Shown here one piece after another: positions 1-8,360 of a stretch of DNA of 64,000 bases (within the stretch, counting starts at the first letter, position 1; every line of letters begins with the position of its first letter). Under the pieces are notes generated by a model that ran no database searches, was not told the origin of the DNA, and saw only the letters and a program-made list of their open reading frames with translations. Source of the DNA: Microbacterium sp. AZCO. GTDB taxonomy: Bacteria > Actinomycetota > Actinomycetes > Actinomycetales > Microbacteriaceae. The stretch lies in the NCBI RefSeq assembly GCF_039614715.1, contig NZ_CP154857.1:3100001-3164000 (forward strand). The letters are read 5' to 3'. The translations under genes and the position numbers were made by a program.

Positions 1-52
1 GGGTCTTGCGCGGGGCCAATGTGGAGCCGTAGCCGTCGAACAGATCACCCAT
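1..52 (-). CDS. N-terminal fragment of a minus-strand protein, possibly circularly permuted ATP-grasp family
   Basis: Only the first 17 codons are inside the window, starting MGDLFDGYGSTLAPRKT. The start is supported by a TAGGCT -10 box at 60-65 read on the minus strand, 7 nt before the ATG, the leaderless arrangement used repeatedly in this window. The wording of the first residues recalls the N-terminus of actinobacterial circularly permuted type-2 ATP-grasp proteins, but 17 residues are too few to be sure. It is divergent from the molybdoenzyme gene at 111. Confidence 0.4.
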   Translation of the reverse strand, partial: MGDLFDGYGSTLAPRKT

Positions 53-59
53 GCCGATG

Positions 60-104
60 AGCCTAGTCCGGGCCGTGTTGCCGCTGTGTTTCCGGGATTA
101 GGCT
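60..104. promoter_or_regulatory. Divergent leaderless promoters
   Basis: Two TAGGCT -10 boxes face away from each other: one at 60-65 on the minus strand for the gene starting at 52, and one at 99-104 on the plus strand for the gene starting at 111. Each lies 6-7 nt from its start codon, so transcription should begin at or next to the ATG. No ribosome binding site is visible for either gene. A weak TTGCCG (78-83) could be the plus-strand -35. Confidence 0.45.
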
Positions 105-110
105 CGCGCT

Positions 111-1679
111 ATGACGCAGGAGGTGGATGCCGCGACCCGCACCGGATCGCGCGCTCCCGCACTCGCGGGCGCGGCCGCGGGCGCGGCATCCGCCGTCCTC
201 GGCGAGGGTGTCGGCGAGCTGCTGGCGGTCGTTCTGGCGCCGCCCTCGAGCCCCTTCTCGGTCGTCGGCGGGGTGCTCATCGACCTGGCGCCCGCGTGGG
301 CCAAGGACGCGGCCATCGCCCTCTTCGGCACGAACGACAAGATCGCGCTCCTGGTCGGGATCGCGATCGTCCTGCTGCTCGTGTCGGCGGGGGTCGGCAT
401 CCTGGAGCTTCGGCGTCCCTGGTGGGGCGCGACGGTCTTCGCCGCGATCGGGGTCGTCGTCGCGGTGCTCGCCATGACGCGCGCCGAGGCGACGGGGCTC
501 TCCTGGCTGCCGTCGCTCGTGGCGGGCGCCGTCGCCGCGGCGGCCGTGCGGTTCCTCACCGTGCTCGCGCGGCGAGCGGCGCTCGCGAGCGACGCCGAGC
601 CCGCCGACGCTGCGCGGCGCCGGTTCCTCGTCTGGACGGGGTCGGCGGCCGCCGTCGGCATCGTCGCCGTCGTCGTCGGGACCGCCCTCCGGGCGGGGCC
701 GAGCACCGTGGATGCCGTGCGCAAGGCGCTCAAGCTGCCGAAGCCCGCGGTCGCGGCGGCGCCCGTGCCGGCCGGCGCGCAGCTCGACGTCCTCGGCATC
801 TCGCCCGTCGTCACGCCCAACACGAGCTTCTACCGCATCGACACGGCCCTCATCGTTCCGCAGGTGGACCCGGCGACGTGGAGCCTGCGCATCCATGGCC
901 TCGTCGACGAAGAGGTCGTGCTCACCTGGGACGAGCTTCTGGCGCTCCCCCTCGAGGAGAGCTGGACGACGCTCACCTGCGTGTCGAACCCCGTCGGCGG
1001 CGACCTCATCGGCAACGCGAAGTGGCTCGGCTACCCCGTGCGGGAGCTCTTGAAGCGGGCGGGTCCGGCCTCGGACGCCGACATGGTGCTGTCGGTGTCC
1101 ATCGACGGCTTCACCGCGTCGACGCCGCTCGAGGTGCTCATGGAGCCGGGGCGCAACGCGATCCTCGCGGTCGGCATGAACGACGAGCCGCTGCCGCCCG
1201 AGCACGGGTTCCCCGTGCGGATGGTCGTGCCGGGCCTCTACGGCTATGTGTCGGCGACCAAGTGGATCACCGAGCTCGAGGTGACGCGCTTCGCCGACGC
1301 GTCGGCGTACTGGACCGATCGGGGGTGGTCCCCGAAGGGTCCCGTCAAGCTGCAGTCGCGCATCGACGTCCCCAAGCGCAATCAGGGTCTGAGCCCGGGC
1401 GACACCGTCATCGCCGGCGTCGCGTGGCAGCAGCACGTCGGCGTCGCGAAGGTCGAGGTGCAGGTCGACGGCGGCGAGTGGCGCGAGGCTCAGCTCGCGA
1501 CCGCGATCTCCGACGACACCTGGGTGCAGTGGTCGATCCCGTGGACGGCCGAGAAGGGCGACCACGCGATCCGCTGCCGTGCGACCAACACCATGGGTGA
1601 GACGCAGACCGAGAAGGATGCCTGGCCCATGCCCGACGGCGCGACCGGCTGGCAGCAGCTCAACGTCACCGTCGCCTGA
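111..1679 (+). CDS. Molybdopterin-dependent oxidoreductase, sulfite-oxidase fold, with membrane N-terminus
   Basis: 522 aa. About five hydrophobic segments in residues 30-200 (one is KIALLVGIAIVLLLVS near residue 78) precede a soluble sulfite-oxidase-type molybdopterin domain at about 220-400. The putative Mo-ligand cysteine is Cys290 in TLTCVSNPVGG. The C-terminal 110 residues resemble the Ig-like dimerisation domain of the family. The catalytic domain should lie outside the membrane, anchored by the N-terminus. The substrate is not known for such enzymes in actinobacteria; sulfite, sulfoxides or another oxyanion are possible. It stands alone and no heme partner is adjacent, although a b-type cytochrome occurs at 37 kb. 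The start follows a TAGGCT box by 6 nt. Confidence 0.85.
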   Translation: MTQEVDAATRTGSRAPALAGAAAGAASAVLGEGVGELLAVVLAPPSSPFSVVGGVLIDLAPAWAKDAAIALFGTNDKIALLVGIAIVLLLVSAGVGILELRRPWWGATVFAAIGVVVAVLAMTRAEATGLSWLPSLVAGAVAAAAVRFLTVLARRAALASDAEPADAARRRFLVWTGSAAAVGIVAVVVGTALRAGPSTVDAVRKALKLPKPAVAAAPVPAGAQLDVLGISPVVTPNTSFYRIDTALIVPQVDPATWSLRIHGLVDEEVVLTWDELLALPLEESWTTLTCVSNPVGGDLIGNAKWLGYPVRELLKRAGPASDADMVLSVSIDGFTASTPLEVLMEPGRNAILAVGMNDEPLPPEHGFPVRMVVPGLYGYVSATKWITELEVTRFADASAYWTDRGWSPKGPVKLQSRIDVPKRNQGLSPGDTVIAGVAWQQHVGVAKVEVQVDGGEWREAQLATAISDDTWVQWSIPWTAEKGDHAIRCRATNTMGETQTEKDAWPMPDGATGWQQLNVTVA

Positions 1680-1694
1680 CGCCCCCGTCACCGG

Positions 1695-1764
1695 TTCAGG
1701 ACGGTCGCCTCTGATCAGGCCGTATCGGCCGATCCGGTCCTGATCTGGGCGCTTCGTCCTGATC
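1695..1764. repeat. Four-copy nested palindrome (motif GATCAGGAC) between convergent genes
   Basis: Two forward copies (TTCAGGACG at 1695-1703, TGATCAGGCCG at 1712-1722) are followed by two inverted copies (CGGTCCTGATC at 1735-1745, CGTCCTGATC at 1755-1764), spaced about 17-20 bp. The outer pair and the inner pair can each base-pair, giving a long nested hairpin. It fills the gap between the converging ends of the molybdoenzyme and rocD and may act as a bidirectional terminator. The same architecture with other motifs occurs at 41.6, 55.7 and 56.7 kb. Confidence 0.6.
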
Positions 1765-1775
1765 TCGTGACGGCC

Positions 1776-3005
1776 TCAGCCCTCGAGGACGACCTTGAGC
1801 TGCTCGATCGCCCAGTCGAGCTCGGTCGCGCGCACGACGAGCGGCGGCGCGACGCGGATGGTCTGGCCGTGCGTGTCCTTGACGAGCACGCCGCGGCCGA
1901 TCAGGCGCTCGGCGACCTCGCGTCCCGTGCCCCGCGCGGGGTCGATGTCGACGCCGGCCCACAGGCCCGCGACGCGCACACCCGTCACGCCGTGCCCGAC
2001 GAGCTCGGTGAGCTTCGCCTCGAGGTGCTCGCCCAGCGTCTTGGCCCGACGCTGGAACTCGCCGGTCTCGAGCAGCTCGACGACGCGCCGCCCGACGGCG
2101 GACGCGAGCGGATTGCCGCCGAAGGTCGAGCCGTGCTCCCCCGGGCGGATGACACCCAGCACGTCCTCGTTCGCCGCGACGGCGGAGAGGGGCAGGATGC
2201 CGCCACCCAGCGCCTTGCCGAGCAGATAGAGGTCGGGCACGACGCCCTCCCGGTCGCACGCGAACGTCTCGCCCACGCGGCCGAGCCCCGACTGGATCTC
2301 GTCGGCGATGAGGAGCACGTTGTTCTTCGTGCAGATCTCGCGCACGGCGGCGAGGTAGCCGGCAGGCGGGATGACGACGCCGGCCTCGCCCTGGATCGGC
2401 TCGATCAGCACGGCCGCCGCCTCGGGCGTGATCGCTGCCTCGATCGCGGCCGCGTCGCCGTACGGCACCGACACGAATCCGGGCGCGAAGGGGCCGAACC
2501 CGTCGCGCGACTGCGGGTCGTCGCTGAAGCCGACGATCGTGGTCGTGCGTCCGTGGAAGTTGCCGTGCGCGACGACGACGGTCGCGGCATCCTGAGCCAC
2601 TCCCTTGACCCGGTAGGCCCACGCGCGCGCCACCTTCAGGCCCGTCTCGACGGCCTCGGCGCCCGTGTTCATGGGCAGCACGAGGTCTTTTCCGGTGAGT
2701 CGGGCGAGCGCCTCGGCGAAGCCGCCGAGCTGGTCGTTGTGGTACGCGCGGCTCGTGAGGGTGAGCCGGCCGAGCTGCTCCTCGGCGGCGGCGACGAGCG
2801 CGGGATGCCGGTGGCCGAAGTTGAGGGCGGAGTACGCCGACAGCAGGTCGAGGTAGCGCTTGCCCTCGACGTCGGTGACCCACGCGCCCTCCCCTCGCGC
2901 GATGACGACGGGAAGCGGGTGGTAGTTGCGGGCGACGTGCTGCTCCTCCGACCCGATGACGCGGATCGTCGAGGTGTCGAGCGTCGGCGACTGCGAGGTG
3001 GTCAT
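1776..3005 (-). CDS. rocD: Ornithine aminotransferase
   Basis: 409 aa, class-III PLP aminotransferase that converts ornithine and 2-oxoglutarate to glutamate-5-semialdehyde and glutamate. Recognisable blocks are YLDLLSAYSALNFGHRHP near residue 45, PMNTGAEAVETGLKVAR near 105, LIADEIQSGLGR near 230, and the PLP lysine in LLGKALGGG (about Lys264). The ATG at 3005 gives the normal family length; the longer open frame upstream has no support. The gene is 11 bp downstream of the dimethylargininase-like gene and is probably in its operon. The product feeds the same semialdehyde pool that PutA (21.7 kb) oxidises. Confidence 0.93.
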   Translation of the reverse strand: MTTSQSPTLDTSTIRVIGSEEQHVARNYHPLPVVIARGEGAWVTDVEGKRYLDLLSAYSALNFGHRHPALVAAAEEQLGRLTLTSRAYHNDQLGGFAEALARLTGKDLVLPMNTGAEAVETGLKVARAWAYRVKGVAQDAATVVVAHGNFHGRTTTIVGFSDDPQSRDGFGPFAPGFVSVPYGDAAAIEAAITPEAAAVLIEPIQGEAGVVIPPAGYLAAVREICTKNNVLLIADEIQSGLGRVGETFACDREGVVPDLYLLGKALGGGILPLSAVAANEDVLGVIRPGEHGSTFGGNPLASAVGRRVVELLETGEFQRRAKTLGEHLEAKLTELVGHGVTGVRVAGLWAGVDIDPARGTGREVAERLIGRGVLVKDTHGQTIRVAPPLVVRATELDWAIEQLKVVLEG

Positions 3006-3016
3006 GGCTCGGCCTT

Positions 3017-3889
3017 TCAGCGTCGGAGTTCGAGCGTGCAGCACTTGATGCCGCCGCCGCCGAGCAGAAGCTCGGAGAGGTCGACGAGCACGGGGTTGTA
3101 GCCGCGCTCGCGCAGCTGCGCCTCGAAGCCCTTGGCGCGCGGCGAGATGATGACGTTGCGGCCGTCGCTCGCGGAGTTGAGGCCGAACACCGAGCCGTCG
3201 GCGTCGGACACGAGGATCGCGTCGGGGTAGCGCTCGGCGAGGATGCCCCGACTGCGCTCGTCGAACGCGTGCTCGAGATAGGCGATGTTGGCGCGCTCGA
3301 CGCCGCCCTCGCCCTGCACGGGGTCGAGCACGGCGATCGCCGTGTCGAGGTGGTAGAACCGCGGGTCGATGAGGGTCAGCGAGACGACCTCCTTGCCGAA
3401 GACGTCGCGCAGCTCGGCGTGGCTGTCGCCCGTCGAGCGGAAGCCCGTGCCGGCGAGGATCGTGTCGCCGACGAGCAGGAAGTCGCCCTCGCCCTCGTTG
3501 ACCTCGCGCGGCTCGACGACATCGAAGCCGTTGTCGCGGAACCAGTCCATGAAGGCCGGCCCTTCGGGCACGCGCTCCTGGAACCGGAACTTCGCGCCGT
3601 ACGCCACGTTGTCGATGACGAATCCGCCGTTGGCCGTGTAGACCATGTCGGGCAGGCCCTCGAGCGGATCGATGAGCTGCACCTCGTGGCCGAGCGCGAG
3701 ATAGGTGTCGTACAGCGTCTGCCACTGCCGGACGGCGAGGGCCGTGTCGGTCGGGTTGGCGGGCTCCATCCAGGGGTTGATCGTGTAGCTCACCGTGAAG
3801 TGCTCGGGGCGGCACATCAGGTATCGGCGATGCTGTTGGATGCGGGCCTCCGCCATCGTGGCCTCCGGTGCGGGCGCGGTGTTCTGCAT
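3017..3889 (-). CDS. ddaH: Dimethylargininase-like amidinotransferase-fold hydrolase
   Basis: 290 aa. The fold signature is visible: NPWMEPANPTDTALA near the start, TANGGFVIDN, GEGDFLL, FYHLDTAIAVL with the catalytic His, and the active-site Cys in GGGIKCCTLEL close to the C-terminus (Cys283 or Cys284). Such enzymes hydrolyse methylated arginines, or arginine itself, to citrulline. Directly downstream is ornithine aminotransferase, which fits use of an arginine derivative as carbon or nitrogen source. The start at 3889 is chosen because an AAGGAG lies 10 nt upstream; the in-frame ATG at 3898 would leave only 1 nt. Citrulline or ornithine deiminase-type activity cannot be excluded. Confidence 0.8.
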   Translation of the reverse strand: MQNTAPAPEATMAEARIQQHRRYLMCRPEHFTVSYTINPWMEPANPTDTALAVRQWQTLYDTYLALGHEVQLIDPLEGLPDMVYTANGGFVIDNVAYGAKFRFQERVPEGPAFMDWFRDNGFDVVEPREVNEGEGDFLLVGDTILAGTGFRSTGDSHAELRDVFGKEVVSLTLIDPRFYHLDTAIAVLDPVQGEGGVERANIAYLEHAFDERSRGILAERYPDAILVSDADGSVFGLNSASDGRNVIISPRAKGFEAQLRERGYNPVLVDLSELLLGGGGIKCCTLELRR

Positions 3890-3957
3890 GGGTTTCATGC
3901 TCCTTCGAACGAGCGGCGGACGCTGTCCAGAGGCCCGGCGGCCCTTGCGAACATCGG

Positions 3958-3980
3958 TTCCTGAGCCTGTCGAAGACAGG
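3958..3980. repeat. Dispersed short repeat, intergenic copy
   Basis: CCTGAGCCTGTCGAAG (3960-3975) upstream of the dimethylargininase gene matches the repeat core found inside putA (22.7 and 24.3 kb), the cytochrome gene (38.3-39.05 kb) and the pullulanase gene (48.0 kb). Here it is intergenic and followed by ACAGG, giving a small hairpin with the preceding CCTG. Confidence 0.55.
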
Positions 3981-4070
3981 AGCCGCGATTCGAAGGGAAC
4001 AACACGGGCACGCCGCATCCATTGTCTCATGCACCGTGCGGATCCCCTCGGCGCGTCTCGGTCAGCGTGT

Positions 4071-4122
4071 TTTACAACGTGGTAAAGAAATTCTTTACAA
4101 CGTCGTAAACCGTCGCTAGCCT
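4071..4122 (+). promoter_or_regulatory. Double LacI-type operator and promoter of the CE1 esterase gene
   Basis: Two near-palindromes, TTTACAACGTGGTAAA (4071-4086) and TTTACAACGTCGTAAA (4094-4109), lie 23 bp apart centre to centre. The first six bases of the second, TTTACA (4094-4099), can serve as -35 with a 17-bp spacer to TAGCCT (4117-4122) as -10. A bound repressor would therefore block RNA polymerase. The boxes match those at 11.7, 16.0 and 19.7 kb, so the LacI proteins encoded at 5.8 kb and/or 16.1 kb are the likely binders. Confidence 0.6.
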
Positions 4123-4175
4123 GACGATGTCGGGCCGCCTGGGGTGCTCGGCTGCTATTCAAGGAGGAACAGTAG

Positions 4176-5717
4176 ATGAGCGTTTTCCCACGGAGAAGGC
4201 ACGCTGGAGAAGACACGGGCGATGGCAGCCGCCGGCTCGTGAAGCCGCTCGCCGCCCTCGGACTGGCGGCGATCATGGCGCTCGGCACCGTGCCGCTGTC
4301 GGCTCAGGCCGCGGATCCGGTGCCCGGACCGACCGTCGTGGCCGATCCGAACTCGCCAACGGGGTACACGGGGCATTTCGTGTACTACAACCCGACCGCC
4401 ACGAGCGTGCGGTTCGCAGCCGACGTCCTGCTGCGCAACTGGGCTGACCGCACCGACACCACGGTCTATCAGCCGGGGCAGTACAAGCCGGGCCTCATGC
4501 GAGGCGGCGGCGGGCTCGACGTGCAGATGACGAACGCCGGCAACGGCTACTGGGTCGTCGATGTTCCGCTGGCCGCAGGTGCGAACCAGTACTGGTTCTA
4601 CGTCGACAACAACACCAATCTGTGGGTCGCTGACCCGGCGAGCTCGCCGATCTTCGCCCCCGACGGGCTCACCGGAACGGCCCGTCGCGCCTTCAACAAG
4701 GTGTTCGTACCGTACGACGACGCGAAGCAGAACTACCAGCCGCTCGCCGACCGCCAGATCGAGCTGCCCCGCGCGGACTCGGAGAAGGGCACGTGGAGCT
4801 ACGTTCAGATCCCGGGGCTCGCGCCGCTGAACGGCATCCCGCGCACGATCGGTGTCTACCTGCCGCCTGACTACGACCCGAACCGCGCGGAGCCGTACAA
4901 GACGATCTACATGCAGCACGGCAGCGGCCAGGACCAGTCCGACTGGATGAACATGGGCAACGTCCCCGTCATCATGGACAACCTGCTCGACGACGGCACC
5001 ACGGAGCCCGCGGTCGTCATCACGACGAACACGAACTACCTCGGTGCCGCGAACCAGGGCTACCCCAACCTTCGCAACGTCGTGATCCCCTTCGTCGAGG
5101 CCACCTACAACGTCTCGACGCAGCCGATCGACCGGGCGTTCGCGGGCCTGTCCGCGGGCAGCTTCGTCACGCAGAACCTCATCAACTACGACGCCGACGC
5201 CTTCGGGTACTACGGACCCTGGAGCGGTGGAGCGAGCGTGAACGTCAACACGGCCGATCTGCTGGCGCCGTACATCCTGTTCGGGGGCGGGGCGTGGGAC
5301 TTCGGTCTTCCGAACGCGAACACGGTCGCCAATATCGACCGCTTCTCGTTCGCGGAGAACGCCGTCGTCCCCGGTGCGCACGACTTCAACACCTGGAACG
5401 AGATGTTCTCGCTGTGGGCGCGCGACTACCTCTGGCACCCCGAGGCGTTCATCCAGGACGAGATCGGGCAGCTGAAGAACAGCGTCGCGGCCACCGGGCT
5501 GAACAAGGGCAACCAGAACGCCCTCACCGTCAAGCTCGACCAGACGCTGAAGCTCATCGCGAAGGGCGACAGTGCGGAGGCGCTCGAGGTGCTCCAGGGC
5601 TACACCGACCAGGTGGCGGCCTTCGCGGCGAACGGCAAGGTGACCGCCGACCAGGCGACCACGCTCACGGCCCTCGCCACGCAGATCAACACCAACCTGA
5701 CCCACTGGCTGGACTGA
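4176..5717 (+). CDS. Secreted CE1-type carbohydrate esterase (feruloyl/acetyl-xylan esterase-like)
   Basis: 513 aa. A signal peptide ends near residue 45 (LAALGLAAIMALGTVPLSAQA), followed by an Ig/CBM48-like N-terminal domain (about 60-170) and an alpha/beta-hydrolase domain of the esterase D/CE1 family. The catalytic Ser is Ser326 in GLSAGS and the likely His is His402 in GAHDFNTW. The last 75 residues look helical and lie outside the usual domain. Such enzymes remove ferulate or acetate from arabinoxylan side chains outside the cell. AAGGAGG at 4161-4167 supports the start. A double LacI-type operator precedes the gene, linking it to the GH51/ABC operon that follows on the other strand. Confidence 0.82.
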   Translation: MSVFPRRRHAGEDTGDGSRRLVKPLAALGLAAIMALGTVPLSAQAADPVPGPTVVADPNSPTGYTGHFVYYNPTATSVRFAADVLLRNWADRTDTTVYQPGQYKPGLMRGGGGLDVQMTNAGNGYWVVDVPLAAGANQYWFYVDNNTNLWVADPASSPIFAPDGLTGTARRAFNKVFVPYDDAKQNYQPLADRQIELPRADSEKGTWSYVQIPGLAPLNGIPRTIGVYLPPDYDPNRAEPYKTIYMQHGSGQDQSDWMNMGNVPVIMDNLLDDGTTEPAVVITTNTNYLGAANQGYPNLRNVVIPFVEATYNVSTQPIDRAFAGLSAGSFVTQNLINYDADAFGYYGPWSGGASVNVNTADLLAPYILFGGGAWDFGLPNANTVANIDRFSFAENAVVPGAHDFNTWNEMFSLWARDYLWHPEAFIQDEIGQLKNSVAATGLNKGNQNALTVKLDQTLKLIAKGDSAEALEVLQGYTDQVAAFAANGKVTADQATTLTALATQINTNLTHWLD

Positions 5718-5735
5718 TCAGCCGCTGACGACAAG

Positions 5736-5773
5736 AGGCTGCCGGCGGGGTTCTCCTCCCCCGCCGGCAGCCT
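5736..5773. terminator. Bidirectional hairpin terminator
   Basis: A perfect 15-bp stem (AGGCTGCCGGCGGGG at 5736-5750 with its complement at 5759-5773) and an 8-nt loop lie between the converging ends of the esterase gene and the LacI gene. TCTTC follows on the plus strand. It can end transcription from both sides. Confidence 0.8.
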
Positions 5774-5776
5774 TCT

Positions 5777-6787
5777 TCATGCCCCGCGCGGCGGGGCCGT
5801 CGAATCGCGGACGACGAGCGAGGTCGCAAGCTCGACACGCGTCACCTCGGGCGGGGAGCCGTCCAGCATCCGCAGCACGAGCCGCGTCGCCTGCTCCGCC
5901 ATCTCGCGCAGCGGCTGGTGGATCGTCGTCAGACGCGGGCTCGCCAGCCCGGCTGCCGCGAGATCGTCGAACCCGACGACCGAAAGATCGCCGGGCACCG
6001 CGACACCGAGGGCTGACGCCGCGTGGAGGACTCCGAGCGCCTGAAGGTCGTTGCCCGCGAAGATCGCCGTCGGGGGATCGGGGAGGCGCAGGAGCTCCAT
6101 CGCGTGGCGCTCACCGCCGTCGCGCTGGAAATCGCCGTACCGGACCCACCGCGGATCGACCTCGAGCCCGGCGGACGTCATCGCCGCGCGATAGCCGTCG
6201 AGCCGGGCGAGCGCGCTCATCACATGCTCGGGACCCGTGATCGCCGCGATGCGGCGGTGACCCAGCCCGAGGAGATGCCTCGTCGCCGAGACGCCGCCCG
6301 ACCAGTTCGCCGATCCGACGGACGGGATTCCCGGAGCCGGATCGCCCGCGGGATCGATGACGACGAACGGGATGCCGCGGGCCGTGAGCGTCGCCCTCCC
6401 GTCCGGTGGGATGTCGGCGAAGAGGAGGATGATGCCCGTCGGGCCTCGCCGGATGACGGCATCCAGCCATTCGGGTCCCGGCGCGCGTTCGTCGCCGCTG
6501 ACCGACAGCGAGATCGCGAGCCCCACCTCGGCGGCGCTCTCGCGCACGCCCTCGATGATCGCCAGCGCCCAGTCGCCGTCGAGCTCCCGGAGCACGACCT
6601 CGATGTACTCCCGGCGCTGCTTGCTCGTGCGGCGCCGGTATCCGCTCTTGCGGAGGTGCTCCTCGACGAGCTCGCGCGTCGAGGAGGAGACGTCGGCCGC
6701 GCCGTTGAGCACCTTCGAGATCGTCGTCAGCGACACGCCGGTCTGAGCGGCGATCTCCTTGAGTGTCACCCGCGTGGTCTGCGCCAT
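5777..6787 (-). CDS. LacI-family transcriptional regulator
   Basis: 336 aa. The N-terminal helix-turn-helix VTLKEIAAQTGVSLTTISKV (residues 7-26) is typical of LacI repressors, followed by a periplasmic-binding-protein-like sugar sensor domain (TAIFAGNDLQALGVL near residue 235). It is the last gene of an ABC-transporter/GH51 operon, 13 bp after the arabinofuranosidase. The natural effector is therefore expected to be an arabinose-containing sugar. It probably binds the TACAACGTTGTA-type boxes in front of this operon and of the nearby esterase genes, sharing them with the second LacI at 16.1 kb. Confidence 0.9.
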   Translation of the reverse strand: MAQTTRVTLKEIAAQTGVSLTTISKVLNGAADVSSSTRELVEEHLRKSGYRRRTSKQRREYIEVVLRELDGDWALAIIEGVRESAAEVGLAISLSVSGDERAPGPEWLDAVIRRGPTGIILLFADIPPDGRATLTARGIPFVVIDPAGDPAPGIPSVGSANWSGGVSATRHLLGLGHRRIAAITGPEHVMSALARLDGYRAAMTSAGLEVDPRWVRYGDFQRDGGERHAMELLRLPDPPTAIFAGNDLQALGVLHAASALGVAVPGDLSVVGFDDLAAAGLASPRLTTIHQPLREMAEQATRLVLRMLDGSPPEVTRVELATSLVVRDSTAPPRGA

Positions 6788-6800
6788 CTCCGTGCGCTCC

Positions 6801-8306
6801 TCAGGCGAGAGTCAGCACCGTCCACGACACCGGCGGCAGAGTGACCTTCACGGTCCCTTCGCCGATCTCCACCGACGCGTTCTCCCTCGGCGAGACCCGG
6901 TCCTGGTCGTCGAGCGTGTTGGCGGCGTGGATGTCGTCGTCGAAGAGCGAGATCGCCTCGGCCCGGGAGACGCCGGCGAGAGCGCGGGTGTCGACCTCGA
7001 GCGTGACCTCCTCGGTGAGGCTGCGGTTCACGGCGAAGATCGTGGTGCCGTTGTCATCGTGGGTCGCGACGGCGTCGACGAGCGACACGTCGCCGTACTC
7101 CGCCGTCTCGTAGGTCGGGCTGTCGAGCTTGAGCTCGAGCGCCGTTCCCCGCGCGAGTCGCGATGTCAGGGAGAACGGATAGAAGGTCGTCTGCCGCCAT
7201 GCGGGGCCGCCCGGCTCGGTCATGATCGGCGCGATGACGTTGACGAGCTGCGCGAGGCTCGCGGACGTCACGCGGTCGGCGTGCCGGATGAGCGAGATCA
7301 TGAGGCTCCCGAACACGACGGCATCCACCACCGAATAGGAGTCCTCGAGCAGCCGGGGTGCCACGGGCCAGGACTGGACGTCGGTGATCTTGTCGACGTC
7401 GTTGTACCGCGACTGGTACCACACGTTCCATTCGTCGAACGAGATGTTGATGGTCTTGTCGCTGCGGACGACCGCCTTCACCGAATCGGCCGTCGCGACG
7501 ACGGCTTCGATGAAGCGGTCCATGTTCACACCCGACGCGAGGAAGCTCGCGTAGTCGCCGTCCTTCGGCTCGTAGTAGGCGTGACACGAGATGAAGTCGA
7601 CGTTGTCGTACGTCTTCTCCAGCACGACGCGCTCCCACTCGCCGAACGTGGGCATCGACGCCCCCGAGCTGCCGCACACCACGAGCTCGAGCTCGGGGTC
7701 GATCTGCCGCATCGCGGCGGCGGTCGTCGCGGCGAGCTGCGCGTAGTCCTCCGCCGTGCTGTGACCGAGCTGCCACGGGCCGTCCATCTCGTTGCCCAGG
7801 CACCACATCCGGATGTCGTGGGGCTCGGTCTGCCCGTTGGCGATGCGCTTGTCGGACCAGTGCGTGCCGGACGACAGGTTCGCGTACTCGAGGACGTCGA
7901 GAGTCTCGAGGACTCCCCGGGTGCCGAGGTTGACGGCGTACATCAGCTCGCCGTCGACCTTCTTCAGCCAGCTCGCGAACTCGTCGAGGCCGATCTCGTT
8001 GGTCTCGGTCGAGTGCCACGCCAGGTCGAGCCGGCGGGGTCGCTCTTCGCGCGGGCCGACGCCGTCCTCCCAGCGATAGCCCGAGACGAAGTTGCCTCCG
8101 GGGTAGCGGACGGTCGACACGCCGAGCTCGCGCACGAGCTCCACGACGTCCGTCCGGAAGCCCTCCGCGTCGGCTGTGGGATGCGAGGGCTCGTAGATTC
8201 CGTCGTAGACGCAGCGACCCAGGTGCTCGACGAAGGAGCCGAAGAGGCGCCTGTTGATCGGGCCGACCGTGAAGTGCGGGTCGATGGTGAGGTGTGCTCG
8301 GATCAT
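6801..8306 (-). CDS. abfA: Alpha-N-arabinofuranosidase, GH51
   Basis: 501 aa, the usual GH51 length, with no signal peptide and so cytoplasmic. It hydrolyses terminal alpha-L-arabinofuranosyl residues from imported arabino-oligosaccharides. The family landmarks are GSFVEHLGRCVYDGIYEP near residue 23, the acid/base Glu173 in CLGNEMDGPWQ and the nucleophile Glu292 in SFDEWNVWY. The gene follows the two permease genes of a CUT1 importer and precedes the LacI gene, so import, cleavage and regulation are encoded together. Confidence 0.94.
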   Translation of the reverse strand: MIRAHLTIDPHFTVGPINRRLFGSFVEHLGRCVYDGIYEPSHPTADAEGFRTDVVELVRELGVSTVRYPGGNFVSGYRWEDGVGPREERPRRLDLAWHSTETNEIGLDEFASWLKKVDGELMYAVNLGTRGVLETLDVLEYANLSSGTHWSDKRIANGQTEPHDIRMWCLGNEMDGPWQLGHSTAEDYAQLAATTAAAMRQIDPELELVVCGSSGASMPTFGEWERVVLEKTYDNVDFISCHAYYEPKDGDYASFLASGVNMDRFIEAVVATADSVKAVVRSDKTINISFDEWNVWYQSRYNDVDKITDVQSWPVAPRLLEDSYSVVDAVVFGSLMISLIRHADRVTSASLAQLVNVIAPIMTEPGGPAWRQTTFYPFSLTSRLARGTALELKLDSPTYETAEYGDVSLVDAVATHDDNGTTIFAVNRSLTEEVTLEVDTRALAGVSRAEAISLFDDDIHAANTLDDQDRVSPRENASVEIGEGTVKVTLPPVSWTVLTLA

Positions 8307-8360
8307 TCTTCTCTTTCGGGACGGTGCGGAACGGGGCGAGGGGCGGGTCGGGTCATGAGG

